In this document: positions 39,477 through 51,000 of the stretch, in pieces
How positions within the stretch are numbered: the stretch's first letter is position 1
Layout of the letters: each line of letters begins with the position of its first letter
Assembly (NCBI RefSeq): GCF_026262505.1
Contig: NC_067204.1
Coordinates: forward strand, 8,341,797-8,405,796
Source: Trichomonas vaginalis G3
Lineage: Eukaryota > Parabasalia > Trichomonadida > Trichomonadidae
DNA length: 64,000 bases
Direction: 5' to 3'
Program-made: the position numbers and the translations under genes
The notes under the pieces: model-generated
What the model was told of the DNA's origin: nothing
Databases searched by the model: none
What the model saw: the letters and a program-made list of their open reading frames with translations, nothing else

Positions 39477-42464
39477 TTATTTCTGTTTGATAGAATATAG
39501 GATGTGATCATGCATAAGATCTTCGTTTGAAATGTCTGGAATGAATAATTCTCGAAAACATGTTCTTGAATATGGATAACAATGACTTGCTTCTGATTTA
39601 CAAATCTTGATGTTAATCATACCTCCAATTGGAACTTTAAATGATCCGGTGATGAAGATAAGAAGATCTCGTTTATCGGATGAACTAAGACGATTGTGAA
39701 CAACATTCCAGAAACATTTAACACAATGACTTTCTCGATTAATTTGATCATATTCAGTCAAATTTTCAAGTTCATCGAAATCTATAAAATCGCCTTCTAT
39801 CAATCGCTGTAACTCTTCTGGATACAAACATTCTAATTTGAAATTATTGGTCATAGTTTTGAATCCTTTAAGAAAACTTTCGAAATGGGTGTTGAATTTT
39901 TTGATCAATTCTTCTTCTTTATATGAATTATATTCATTATTTATAGAATAATTTTCAATATCTCCTGAAAATTCTTCTGTTTTATCTTCATTATCTGAGC
40001 TATATTCTATTGATGATATATTATTTCGTTCTGGTTCATTTATGAATTCTTGAGGAATTTGATCAGAGTCTTCATACTCTGATGATGTGCTGTTTTCTTC
40101 AAAGTCTTCGTGACAAATTTGATTAGCTTTGTGAGAAGGAAGATTAATAAAAGATGATAAGTCTTCATATGTGAATTCATATTCAGGATTCAGAAGTTTC
40201 TTATAAAATGGTGGAGGAAATGAAAAACTCAGGGGCCAATGATTGATAATCATGCATCCAAATATTGTTCCAATGACTTCAATCATTTTGTAATCATTGA
40301 AATCTTCATTGAACCAGTAATATTTGTTTAAACATTCTTTGAAGATTGGTGTTTCTTTTGATATTGAATCAATCTCAACATTTCTAAAGAATTCTCTTTG
40401 TAATCCTCCTGCATCAATCTCTCCTGAACAATCTCTTACAACTAATGGGAGTTTGAGTTTCCAATTAAAATTGTCTGGATCAAAAATAGTTTGAACTGTT
40501 TTCATAATATTCTCATTTCTTAAATCAACTTCAATTTCGAATGTCTGTTGTTCTTTATTAAATTGTTCCTTTCTAATTGCTTCATTGATGTATCTCATCT
40601 TTGCTTCTTCGGTGAACATCCATGGATAATCAGTCATATATTTTGAAAAAGCATTGTAATCTTGTTCAGGATCTAAACTCTTGCTAAATTTTTCATGGAT
40701 GAAAGCTGTTAATTGGAGGACTTAACTTTCTTCATTTATAGAATATATAATTGATAAAACTCTTGCAACATCTTGATTGAATGTATAGAGTTTATTTGCT
40801 TTTGGTTCATCAAAAAACTTGAGCAAACTATTAACAATTCTTTGAAAAATATCTTGATCAAAATTCTTGAACCATTGTTTGAGTGTTTCATTTGCATTCG
40901 AACGAGTGATGTATTTAATTATTGTCTTCCAAAAATCAATGTCACTCTCTGTTTCTAATGGATGAAGTAATGCAACAACAAGAAATCTAAGTTTAGAACT
41001 TTCTAAATTAGTCATTTGATCAATAAGCATATCATTAACTGTGTTCATAAATGTTCTATTAAACTCATCCATTCTATTTGTTTCTTTTAATTTATCATAG
41101 AATTCAATGACAAGATCGAAATCAATTAAACAATCTTCTGTTGTCTCTGGTTGATTTCTTATTATAAATGATCCATTGATTGCTGATAATGATGAAAATG
41201 TTGCTTTCAACAGATTGTAATTGTTTTTATCTGCAAGAAATAGATCAATGTTATTTCTGTTGATATACAATAACTTTGGAATTCTATCATTGTTTTGTTC
41301 TTTTGATAATATAAAATCTTGAATTATTTCAGTTTGTGACTGAGTTTTGTTTGACTGAGTCATCATCATTCCTTTGCAACAATGGAATATCCTAGAAATA
41401 GTTGGAACAACAGGAATTTGTAAAATATTTCTTAAATTATTATCCAAATCGAAAACATAGAGAGAATGTGTTGATGTAAGGCATGCAAAATAACTCTCAT
41501 TGTAGAATGCAATGTCAATGATTTCTTTGTTTTCAATTGTAATTTGATCGACATTAATTTCATGGATATTGCACTTGTTATTGCAATTCCATACATAAGC
41601 TTTACCCTCATTGTCAAGAGCAGCACATCTATGACCTAATGATGAAATTTTGACAATAAATTTTCCATAAAGTTGGTCAAATTTTACAAACGGAGTTTCT
41701 TTTGGATTTTTATTGTCTGAAATCTGTGATTTTTGTTGTGAATTTCCGTCAGTTCCTAAATCAAATTTCTGATTTGTATTTTTCTCAAAATGAGCTTGAG
41801 GAGCACATACAAAGATGACTCCAGTAGCTGTAAGAGCGATACAATGATTCTGACTTGCTGCTAATGAAATAATTGGATAGCCATAAAGATCTTGGGCGTA
41901 AAATGAATCAATATTTAGAATTTTGTTGTGATTGGTTCCAATTCGGCCAAAATTGCTTAATCCGAAAACAAAAACCTTTCCATCAAGATTAAGATGTACA
42001 GTAAATTTTTTTCCACATGAAAGGGAAACTAGTTGCATTGTTAAATCATCTTTGGATATTTCAACCCATTTAGTATAATGCTTTATAGGCAAATTTATTA
42101 TCTGGATTCGATCATTTAATCCTATTCCAAAAAGCCTAAACTTTTTGGTATTGCAATCAATTGCATGTAACATGGTATGCTCTGTACTTGATCCCACGGC
42201 GTATACGAGAACATTTTTAGGTACATTTTGAATAACATTGGAATCAATATTATTTCCATTGATCATTATTAGTTCGCCATTTGTCGATAAAGCATATGTG
42301 TACTCTGAATTGCAAGCAACATCTTTAATTTTCTTTAAATTTAACTGAGAATTTCGTTTAATATTAGTTTTAAAATGAGATTTATTTAATGGATCGCGAT
42401 ATATGGTTAAATGGAAGGTATTTGTGCCTTCTTTTGGCGATATAAGTTGATAGGGTTGATCCAT
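39477..42464 (-). pseudogene. RCC1-HECT E3 ubiquitin ligase, copy B, one in-frame stop
   Basis: The ATG at 42464 (MDQPYQLISPKEG) opens RCC1-like propeller repeats (VFVFGLSNFGRIG, ISLAASQNHCIALT), a middle linker region, and from about 40600 down a HECT domain: LPLVVRDCSGEIDAGGLQREFF (N-lobe), an acidic insert and a C-lobe with VPIGGM and the catalytic Cys in SRTCFRELFIP. The frame is continuous (995 codons) except for one TAA at 40722-40724 between the linker and HECT. Copy A lacks a stop there. Either a pseudogene with an almost intact frame, a sequencing error, or a site of readthrough. HERC-like layout; ubiquitin transfer from E2 to substrate through the Cys. Confidence 0.75.
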
Positions 42465-42542
42465 TCCCCCTTTTTTCAAATTCGAAAAAGGAATTGAATT
42501 ACATTGAAAAATTAAGATTGCACTCTGAATTATTGATTGCAC

Positions 42543-43459
42543 AAATTTCGAAAAGAATAATTTGATGTTTCAATATAACAATACAAGATTCTTCGATATT
42601 AAGAAAAATTGCACAAATGTTAAATATCAGTTTATTATGATTCTTCATTTTATACCAAACAGATTTGTAATAAAAATGCTTATAAAGTGTGATTTGACAT
42701 GATTTCAATTAAAAAATTGAAATAAACAATTCCAATTGATCGAAAAGATGTATCATATTTTATTAATGTATGAACAAAATATCAAAAAAATTAAGACCTA
42801 TTATGAGCACAAATTGAGAGATATTTTATACTCCTTTATTCTGGCTGAAAAAAAAATATTAATTCCTTCTAACTACGCTCATTATATGTATGAAGCAGTA
42901 TATGTACACTTTATCATAAGGAATTTCTAATAAAGCTTGCCTAATGGCAATGGAAAAAAGCATAAAACTGTTTATTTTTGCAAAGATTATAAGCTGAATG
43001 ATAAAGATGATACGCATAATAGAAGTAAATTGTTTAATTGCATTGTGTAGCAACATTGATTGAAGGATTTGATATTTTAATGAAATGTAGATTACGAAAA
43101 TGAAAAATTGAAATATTGAACTTTTAATTTAAAAATTTATTCGATAGATGATATATTACATAACATGGATATGAAGTAACTTCAATTGTAAGTGTCAATC
43201 ATGCATTTTTAAAATTAATTTGCAAGTTCGTGGAACTCAATCAATTTTAAATGGAAAGAAATTCCAGATCTTATGATTTTATTGTGTCATTAAATAATTC
43301 TAACATCCGAGGAATGAAAAAAGCATATTTGAGTTAATCATCATTTGAATCTGAAAAATCATCTTGACTTTTAGATTTTTCGATTTCTATCTCGTGTAAA
43401 TGATCTTTGTGGAAGAATTTCAGATGAATGTACGTGATTACTATAATAAAAGTGAAAAC
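42543..43459. other. Intergenic region with no recognisable gene
   Basis: About 900 very AT-rich bases between two minus-strand genes. Short ORFs of 60-70 codons occur on both strands but have biased, non-domain composition. I see no RNA gene or transposon end. Confidence 0.4.
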
Positions 43460-44158
43460 TCATTGAAGAAGTAATCCAAGCATAAATATCCATGGGACAG
43501 AACGCGCAAGATAGATAACTGCTTTGCATAATGCTGCTGCAAGGAATTGAATTATTAAAACATCAGTTACATATTGAATTTCACGTTTGATAACAATTAA
43601 TATGAATTGTGGAAATGTAATAAAACTTTCAAACACGTTGGATACAACGCCAACAGCATCAAAAACAAGTTTCTGGCTTAAAAATATAGATAGTAAATAA
43701 CATAAGCCAGTAATCAAAATCATTATAACTGCTAAGGAGTAAATGAACTGCTCGAAAGAATCTGCATGCATAATATTAATTTTACATGAAAATTTATAAT
43801 TTCTATTAAAACTAGGGGATGTTTTTTCATTTGCAACAGTTATAGAGTATTTAAAGTATAGAAACATCAAAATTATATGTGTTAAAGCCATAAATACTGA
43901 TTGATATAGCAAACTTACATGAAATTTTGCGCCAAGCCAATAAACAACGCGAAGTAAATTAGCTGCAATGGTTACTAATGAAGTACCTATTTTAAAATTT
44001 GCTACAGATTTTGTTGAAATTATGATTCTGATTTGGTCGAGATATCCAAAAGCTGGAAAAAAGATAATTAACGAGTCCATGATGTGGGATGATAGTTTTG
44101 GGAAGATGTAGAATAAATAGATACTTGCGGCGTTAAACCACATCATCCCCATTAACAT
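43460..44158 (-). CDS. PQ-loop repeat membrane protein (SLC66A2/PQLC1-like)
   Basis: This 232-residue protein has six to seven hydrophobic helices. Two PQ-loop-type repeats are seen. The first, FGYLDQIRIIISTKSVANFK followed by LLRVVYWLGAKFHVSLLYQS, has the L-R-x-x-x-W-G-x-x-F pattern of SLC66A2. The second, VSNVFESFITFPQFILI, keeps the Pro-Gln pair (FPQ); in the first the Pro is replaced (LDQ). Family members are transporters or scaffolds of lysosomal, Golgi or endosomal membranes. Substrate unknown. The stretch upstream to 44220 has no other start. Confidence 0.65.
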   Translation of the reverse strand: MLMGMMWFNAASIYLFYIFPKLSSHIMDSLIIFFPAFGYLDQIRIIISTKSVANFKIGTSLVTIAANLLRVVYWLGAKFHVSLLYQSVFMALTHIILMFLYFKYSITVANEKTSPSFNRNYKFSCKINIMHADSFEQFIYSLAVIMILITGLCYLLSIFLSQKLVFDAVGVVSNVFESFITFPQFILIVIKREIQYVTDVLIIQFLAAALCKAVIYLARSVPWIFMLGLLLQ

Positions 44159-44634
44159 CGTTAATAAACCAAAATTTCAAAATGATAATCTTTCATTGGC
44201 AAATAGGTTCTCTCATGAATTAAGGATTTTCTTTGATTTTAAAAATCCAATCAAAGCGATATTGAACACATTGATGTGGTCTCAAATGGTCTCGAATCCT
44301 CTAGATGAAGCATTTGTGCGATAGAATTGTTCTGTATATAGTGTGAATATGCAGAGTCATTATTTTAGAGGACAAATTAGCAATTGACTTTTCTATTGTT
44401 TTCTATATTTTATAATTGTTGATCCTGTATGAGATATTGTAATGGAATCTATTGCCACTAATGTTTTGTCTGAACTCCTCATATTCGAGTCTCCAATATT
44501 TTGACGTTGAATGAGAATAAACCTCAAAGAAAGCAATCTTACAAAAGCTATTGTAATACAAATTGATAAAGCAATTTGGCATATCGAAATAGAGAAAAAG
44601 AATAATTTTACAGAAATAGTATATTTGTATTAAA
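44159..44634. other. Spacer without a recognised gene
   Basis: About 480 AT-rich bases between the PQ-loop gene start and the 3' end of the Myb-like gene. The 106-codon minus-strand ORF at 44403-44723 overlaps the Myb-like gene and has no domain features. Confidence 0.4.
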
Positions 44635-45195
44635 TTACATTGGGAAATATTGGAAAGGAGTAACGAAAGAAGCATTTCTAATAAGAGGAGATGGTTGTTC
44701 CAGTTGAATAATTCTCGGTGCAAGCGGAACAGAAGGTTGTGATTTCATATGCATAAGAGGCATGCCCGCATGAGGCATCATATCTTGAATAGGCGGCATT
44801 GGAGCTCTTTCGGCTTGAATTGCGGTCTCTAGCCATGCAATACAATCTGAGAGTCTTCCTGTTGTAATAAATGATTCGTATTTCTTCTTCATTGATCCAT
44901 TCCAGTGATGGTAGAGGCTAGAATTACTACGTGTAGAGCCAGAAACCCGTTTATATGTTTGCCAAAATGACCAAGGAATTTTGCCATGGAAGCCATCTCC
45001 GTAGTATTTAACAATGACGTTGAAAATAGATAGATCATCAAGTAACGTATATGGGGCTGATTTCGCATATACGCTTGTTGGGTCTTCAAAAGTTACAGAA
45101 GGCTCGGGTTTTGACGGCGGAGGGGCCTGTGGTGGTTCGCTTACCTCTTCCTTTGAATAGGAAGGAAAGGGAACTTTTCTGTTAAGGGTGCACAC
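44635..45195 (-). CDS. Myb/SANT-like DNA-binding protein, start uncertain
   Basis: The frame is open to 45195, where the codon is GTG. No in-frame ATG exists before the domain. An ATG at 45245 (MPKNKVLNSEVY) runs in another frame into the same region, so an indel near 45140-45190 may have split the N-terminus. The domain at about residues 48-110 (YTLLDDLSIFNVIVKYYGDG, IPWSFWQTYKR and SSLYHHWNGSMKKKYESF) has the three-helix aromatic spacing of a RAP1-type Myb domain. Flanks are Pro/Met-rich. Probably a transcription factor of the large Trichomonas Myb set; binding site unknown. Confidence 0.5.
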   Translation of the reverse strand: MCTLNRKVPFPSYSKEEVSEPPQAPPPSKPEPSVTFEDPTSVYAKSAPYTLLDDLSIFNVIVKYYGDGFHGKIPWSFWQTYKRVSGSTRSNSSLYHHWNGSMKKKYESFITTGRLSDCIAWLETAIQAERAPMPPIQDMMPHAGMPLMHMKSQPSVPLAPRIIQLEQPSPLIRNASFVTPFQYFPM

Positions 45196-45245
45196 GAGAG
45201 GATCATGTAAACTTCAGAATTTAGAACCTTATTTTTAGGCATTAT

Positions 45246-46868
45246 CTTGGCTACCTATTTAGGCTCGAAAAGCAAAAAATATCAAAAAATACAACTTGAC
45301 TCCATTATGACCCTTTCATGGAGGTAGTTTTTATCCGCTAGTATTTTCCCTTTGAATCTCTTTACAATTCGAAATCAAATTCAAAACTCAGTAGAAGAAA
45401 GGAAGAATCGACTTACTACGGTTGTAATACGAATAAATACATATATCTAATTATTTTTATTTACATAATAATTGTTTGAAGCTCATAATCCATCAAATTT
45501 TTAAATAAAAACATTAAAATGTTGAAAATGTTCATATATTTTAATAGGGTTTTGGCACTTTATTGAGGAATTACTACATACATAGTCGAACTGAACTTGA
45601 CATTTTGAAATTTAAATTATTTATCAAAATTAAAATTTAACTTGAAATTTATAATTATTTAGTCATATTTTGCATAATTCTAAGTCGATTTTGTAAAAAA
45701 TCAAGAAAATTTTAACGTGCTTTATTTTTTCTTTTTTATAATAATACATATTATTATATAATTAACATATTCATAATGTTTCACCCTTTCAAAAATATAA
45801 TCCTCCTCCTCTCAAATAAACGTACATACGGGTGGCCTCTTTTTTAAAAAAATTAAAATTTGAAATTTTGGGCTCAAATATTAGAGATTTTTTCAACCTT
45901 CAACGATATATGTTGTCTATATCAGACCTCCTTTCTTTTTGATACTTAACATTGTTCCTAAATCTTAGCCGTTAAGGCTGTTCTGAAAATATTTTTTTTT
46001 CGAAAAAATTCGAAAAAAATTCTTAAAATTCAAAAATCCCTTAATTCCTGAGGATTTTGGAAAAAAGTTTTTACATGAACATGTGTATATTATATGAAGT
46101 ATATTGATAAGGTAAAAATCAAATTTTATTGCATATTCATCGAGAAAATAAACTAACGAATCCCTCAAAATTGAGAGGGTAATCCTCCTCCTCTCAAATA
46201 AACGTACATACGGGGCACCCTTAAGTAGCTCTTCAATCGTCGTCATTTTTGTTCATTCAAAAAAATTATTTTTTGTTGAATCTTTTTTTCAAAACTATAC
46301 ATGGTAAGTAGAATTTGGTAGAAATTAACAAAACCAGATTGTCAAATTTCGGTTTTGGGTTATCAATCAATTGAGCACAACTTACACGAAAATGTAGGAT
46401 ATAGTCTAGTAAATAGAAATAATAAAGAAAAAATGGAAAATTTCAACAAAAATTTGCGTTAAGAATTGAAATTATAAGTTCATTCAAACTCAAAAGTGAA
46501 TTTCGAAAAGCATAAAATCTTCAATTTTCAGAATTATATAAAGAAATATAAAATGCTAGAGGAGTAATGCATGAATATATCCATGAATAAACGCAATTCC
46601 AAAAATCTTTCTCAAAATATCGCCATGTTCACTCTGAATCTTATAAAATCATTAAATTCTTTGTTTTAAATACAGATGACTTATTAGATTTTTGATTACA
46701 CTATTAAATTTTGTGGAAAAATTATAAATAAGCCCTTTCAAGGCTGCGATTATAAAGGAAGATCTTATTAGTTGTTTGTTATTTGATTCTGGTAGAATTT
46801 CAGAGTTTTTCCGTAGATATTTTTTAACATATTTTAAAAATTGTATAAGTTTATAAATAACAAAGCTT
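45246..46868. other. Long gene-poor interval with a duplicated fragment
   Basis: About 1.6 kb with no confident gene. It carries the 35-bp direct repeat described separately and a 93-codon minus-strand ORF (45965-46246, MTTIEELLKGAPYVRLFERR), whose first 25 residues look coding but whose Phe/Asn/Lys-rich remainder looks like translated spacer. The rest is AT-rich sequence with T and A runs. Confidence 0.45.
45798..46214 (-). repeat. 35-bp direct repeat pair encoding PYVRLFERRRI
   Basis: An identical 35-bp sequence occurs at 45798-45832 and 46180-46214. On the minus strand both encode PYVRLFERRRI in an open frame, preceded by GA or GH. Shared flanks are short. It looks like two truncated copies of one N-terminal exon-like piece. 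Confidence 0.75.
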
Positions 46869-47441
46869 TTATTTATTGTTGTTGCTGTGTTGCTCTACAG
46901 CGCCTTCAGCTTCGATTGTGTATATGATTGGCTTTGAGTTTCCAATACGTTGGTGTGCCAAGTACTCAATTTTGCTCTTGAATGGGAGATTTAAGCATTT
47001 TGCGAGCTGGTTAGCAATTTCTAAGCGAAGGGATGGGTCTGATGATGTCTTATTCCAGATAAGGAGTCTTTCACTATCAATACGGACAGAAACAACAGCT
47101 CCTATTACGTCCTTATGGATATTTTCGCTAATAAAATCAAGAAGAAGCTTCTCCCATTCCTGCGAGGCATGGTTTTTGAGTAATTTGACAAAGAATGTTC
47201 CGCCATTTTGATTTTCTTCATCTTCTCTAACGGCTCTTGAATCTCCTCTGAAGAAGTGAAGAGCAAAATTTTGTTTGAGTTTTGATGGTGGAATTGTATG
47301 AGAATAAACAGCCCAAAACTCTTCAACTGTATTTACTTTTGCAATTTTCGTAATGCACTTTAGATAGTCTTGCTCGGCTCTCTGACCCTTATTTGATGAG
47401 TAGATGTAAAATGTCCAAGGACTCTCCAATGGATGACTCAT
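46869..47441 (-). CDS. eIF4E-like translation initiation factor with altered cap pocket
   Basis: This 190-residue protein has the eIF4E core: SPWTFYIYS at the start, TVEEFWAVYSHTIPPSKL (conserved Trp43, the eIF4G-binding surface), EDEENQNGGTFFV, GAVVSVR and LLIW. The acidic residue that contacts the cap base is kept (Glu73), as is the Trp of LLIW. The two Trp that sandwich m7G appear replaced: the first falls at about residues 20-23 (QRAE), the second is Arg72 (AVRED in place of W-E-D). It may bind a different cap, bind RNA weakly, or act as a competitor of a canonical eIF4E. The initiator TGTCACTTTTTT is 15 nt upstream of the ATG. Confidence 0.8.
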   Translation of the reverse strand: MSHPLESPWTFYIYSSNKGQRAEQDYLKCITKIAKVNTVEEFWAVYSHTIPPSKLKQNFALHFFRGDSRAVREDEENQNGGTFFVKLLKNHASQEWEKLLLDFISENIHKDVIGAVVSVRIDSERLLIWNKTSSDPSLRLEIANQLAKCLNLPFKSKIEYLAHQRIGNSKPIIYTIEAEGAVEQHSNNNK

Positions 47442-47450
47442 CGAGTGTAA

Positions 47451-47460
47451 AAAAGTGACA
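47451..47460 (-). promoter_or_regulatory. Trichomonas initiator (Inr) of the eIF4E-like gene
   Basis: On the minus strand TGTCACTTTT, with the probable A+1 at 47456, 15 nt before the ATG at 47441. Fits the Inr consensus TCA+1YW. Confidence 0.7.
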
Positions 47461-48000
47461 GTAAAAATTTAATGTTATTGTTATAAAAGGTTACTTGGTA
47501 TTGAGGATTAATCATAATATATCATATATACCCTTATTTTGCTACAAAGAGCTCCTCTTTTCAATAGCTTTTTCTATTGAAGCATTAAAATTTATTAAAA
47601 GATCAATACAACTATGATAAATAATCTCAACTAAGACTGTATAAACCATCCATTGAATGTGGCTGGTAGATATAATGAGAAATTTTTTATAACCAATACT
47701 CCAAATCGAATCCTTAGCTAATTGAGCCGTCATGATGATTTTATATCAAAGTAAATCTTGTAAAATTGGTTGTACCTCTATAATTCTTCATAAGAATTAG
47801 AAATATTAAACCAAATCTGAATAATAATTAGTATATTGTAAATTTAATGAGGTTTTATAAAGTTATCTTCATTCTTCATATTTTTATAAAATTTTTAAAA
47901 CGAATAAACTTATTGATTTAATATTAAGAAATAAAATTAAAAAAAATATACAATAAAAAAAAAGATAAAGAGACAAAATAATAAAAATAAATACTAAAAA
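47461..48000. other. Spacer without a recognised gene
   Basis: About 540 AT-rich bases between the eIF4E-like gene and the 3' end of the CYFIP gene, ending in a run of AATAAAATTAAAAAAA-type sequence. Short ORFs have no domain features. Confidence 0.4.
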
Positions 48001-51000
48001 TTATTCTTGGGCACCTTTGAGTTCAATGTATTTCTTCATGATCTCAACACTTGGTTTAAAGAATGTTATAGCCCAATCGAACGCCGCCTTAACAACGCAG
48101 TAAATGTTGTTAAACTTGACGAGAGGCTCGAATGTCTCTTCTGTTTCGACATTTGAAGCTCTTGAAATTTTGACACCGATAGAAAGAACTTTTGCCAAAG
48201 CGGTTTGGTCAGTAGCCAAACAGAGAATTGCTGCACCACAAGTAACGCCAACACCGTACTTTACGAGTCCTTTGTCTTTTCCTGGCATCTTGTTTGCCTC
48301 TATGAGACAGAACACGAACTCGATGATCGACCACATACTTGCGAAACCTTTCATTTGGTTGAAAGGAGGCATTTTATGACATGATTCTCTATCAGTTATC
48401 AATTGTTCATCCAAAACTTCTGGGTTCTTCATGATCTCCTTGATGAGGCAGTGAATGCCAAACCTGAGGCACATTCCCGCTGTCTCTTTTGCAACATCAG
48501 GACTCGTTGTACTGATCGTTGCGACACTTTTTGAAAAAGTGTCATCAAATAATTTTTCCAAACCTTTCCTGTTGTCATCTTTTGATTTCAAGACTGCCAA
48601 CGCGTGAGAAAGAGAGAATCTCTTGATTACAAATGCTTCATCGAGCATTTCCAATGCTACAAACAAGTTTCCTAACCCTTGCAATGCGTGGAGAACAGAG
48701 TCAATCGCTGTATCATCTTGTAAATATTTGTAAGATGATTCGTATTTCGCGTAAACACCTTTTGCGGCTGTTCCATATGGGGAATCCTTGCATCTGGAAA
48801 TTCTTGATTTCAGGGGCAAATAAGCGTTGACGAAATTCGTGTATGTTTTTTCAACACTTGAATTGATGTATTTCATGATCAAAGCTAATGTGCCTTCTGA
48901 ACATTGTCTGGCAAAGAAAGTGAAGTGAGAAACGGTTACGAAAGCCAAGGAAGATTCAGTTGCGTATTGCATGATCTTTCCAATTTCGTTCGATCCCAAT
49001 GATTCACTTCTCAATGTCACGTTTTTATTTGGAATGAATCTATGAGGATTAATTGCGAGTGTGTAATTCGGAATGATTTCTTTGAACAAATGTTGTGTTG
49101 TGTTCTTGAAATACTCCGAAATAAATCCAAGTGGAAAAGTGTCATTCTTTGCACTCCTTTCAATACTTGTAAATGGCAAAAGTGGCAAACCGTTTTCTGT
49201 CAACAATCTGTGTGCATCTTTCAAAGCGTCCAAACCGTGTGAAATAGCCAAAGACGCTGTCAAACCATGTGTCTTTGCAAGTTTGAACAGTTGAATGACA
49301 GCGTTGTTCATGTTGTCGTCGACTTTCTGGGCAATCAACTGTATCAAGTTGATGTTTTTCGCCAAAAAGTGAAAACGGTTTTGTTGAATAATCGTTCTAA
49401 GACGATAGGCCTTTGAAATTGGCATTTTGTACTGCTGAGGGAGTTTTTCAGCGACGTATGTTCTCAGTTTATCTGGGAACTGTCTGAGTGTCGAGAAAGC
49501 TCTGAATGCATTAAAAGTGAAGTCAGAAATTAACGCTTTTAGTGTTTCAACGCAAACTATGCCTTCTGACTTGATTTCTTCGACCATCAGTCCTGATTTG
49601 TGGATCTTCGTCGCTGTATTTAGTGCGTCATCGTAAATTGACAATGGATAAAAGATTAATTCTGTCAATTCAGGAGATTTGTAGTTTTGAAGTGCGAATT
49701 GGGCCAAAATGTAAGGAAGAGATGCTTTGACAGGGAAATTGACAACTCCGTTCACTTCTAATTCGACTTCTTTGAAATAGAAATCAGATTGAACGACGGA
49801 TTGCTCCAGAAGCTGGTCAAAAGCGAGAATATCGGTCCAATCAAAAGATGAAGTGACAAATTCATTGATATAACCAACTTCTTTGTCCCTAATTGCTTGT
49901 GAGTGGGCAAAAGCTCTTCCTGTCTTGATCATGTATTCGCCGTAAGGGTTTGCGAGGTGCTGGACTTGGATCCTGACGAATTCGATCAATTGGGGGTTCG
50001 GAGAATACAAATCTTCCGAAATTCGGCCTTTCATCGCTTCATCTTTCATTCCTTTCTCTTTCATCGACCACTTTTCGCCTTGGTCGTAATGAGTACCAAT
50101 GGATCTGAGTGTTTCGATGATTTCGGATAGTTTATCTTTATCTCTCTGCGTATGAATGTAGCATTTGGCAAGTTTATGCTTGATAAAGTCCTGCCAGATG
50201 ACAGAGATCGAAAGACTGACCGATTCGTAGATAAATGGAGCGTTTGAACGCAGAAGATCGTGGAGATCTCTGCAATGAGAAAGGAGTTGGAGCATTGAGC
50301 TCAGTTCCGGCTCGGTATAGCCATATCTGATGGCTCTTTCGTATGATTTGAATGAATCTGGCTGAGCTGGAGGTTTTGCCAATTTTTCTACGTATTGTTG
50401 ACGGAGAACGGCCTTTGTGTAGTTGAGAAGTTTGAAGGCGCGTACAACAGCATTAAGGAAATCGGTATTTGGTGCTGCTGTTTTGCGAGTTAAATAAGAT
50501 GAAATTATTTGAGAGATATCTTCGAATTCTTTGCGAAGATCTGTGATGATCTGTGGTGGTTGTTGGGATCTGGAGGTAAAGGATTCACTCTGGAAGGCTG
50601 GAAGTGACTGTAATTGTTCAAATGAACCTAAAGAAAGTTCGTGGTAAAGAGGAACGTAGGGATTTGTCTCGATGTAATCTCTGATCGTAGGAATTACGTT
50701 CATTAATGTAAAAGTATCTGGAGAAAGGTTTACAAAGAAAATGAGCGATGTAATGGCAGCAAAATGAAGATTTGGCTGGCAGAGACTACGCTCTTGTAAG
50801 ATCTTATTCAAATATGCCCACATGATGTTGATAATTCTCGAAAGATCCGCGTATTTCTTAAATTCTGTTTCCAGCGTCTTTTCAATGGCTAATTTCTGGG
50901 ATAACCAGTTGCTGCATGATTTAATGCGGATATCTAAGCGAGATATAGCATCTCTGGTTAAAAATTTCTGTAACTCGTTGATATCTTTTTTAATTGAAGA

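Noticed and set aside
42736-43056. Two short opposed ORFs of about 65 codons
   Set aside because: AT-driven composition (Ile, Lys, Tyr, Phe), no motif and no good initiator.
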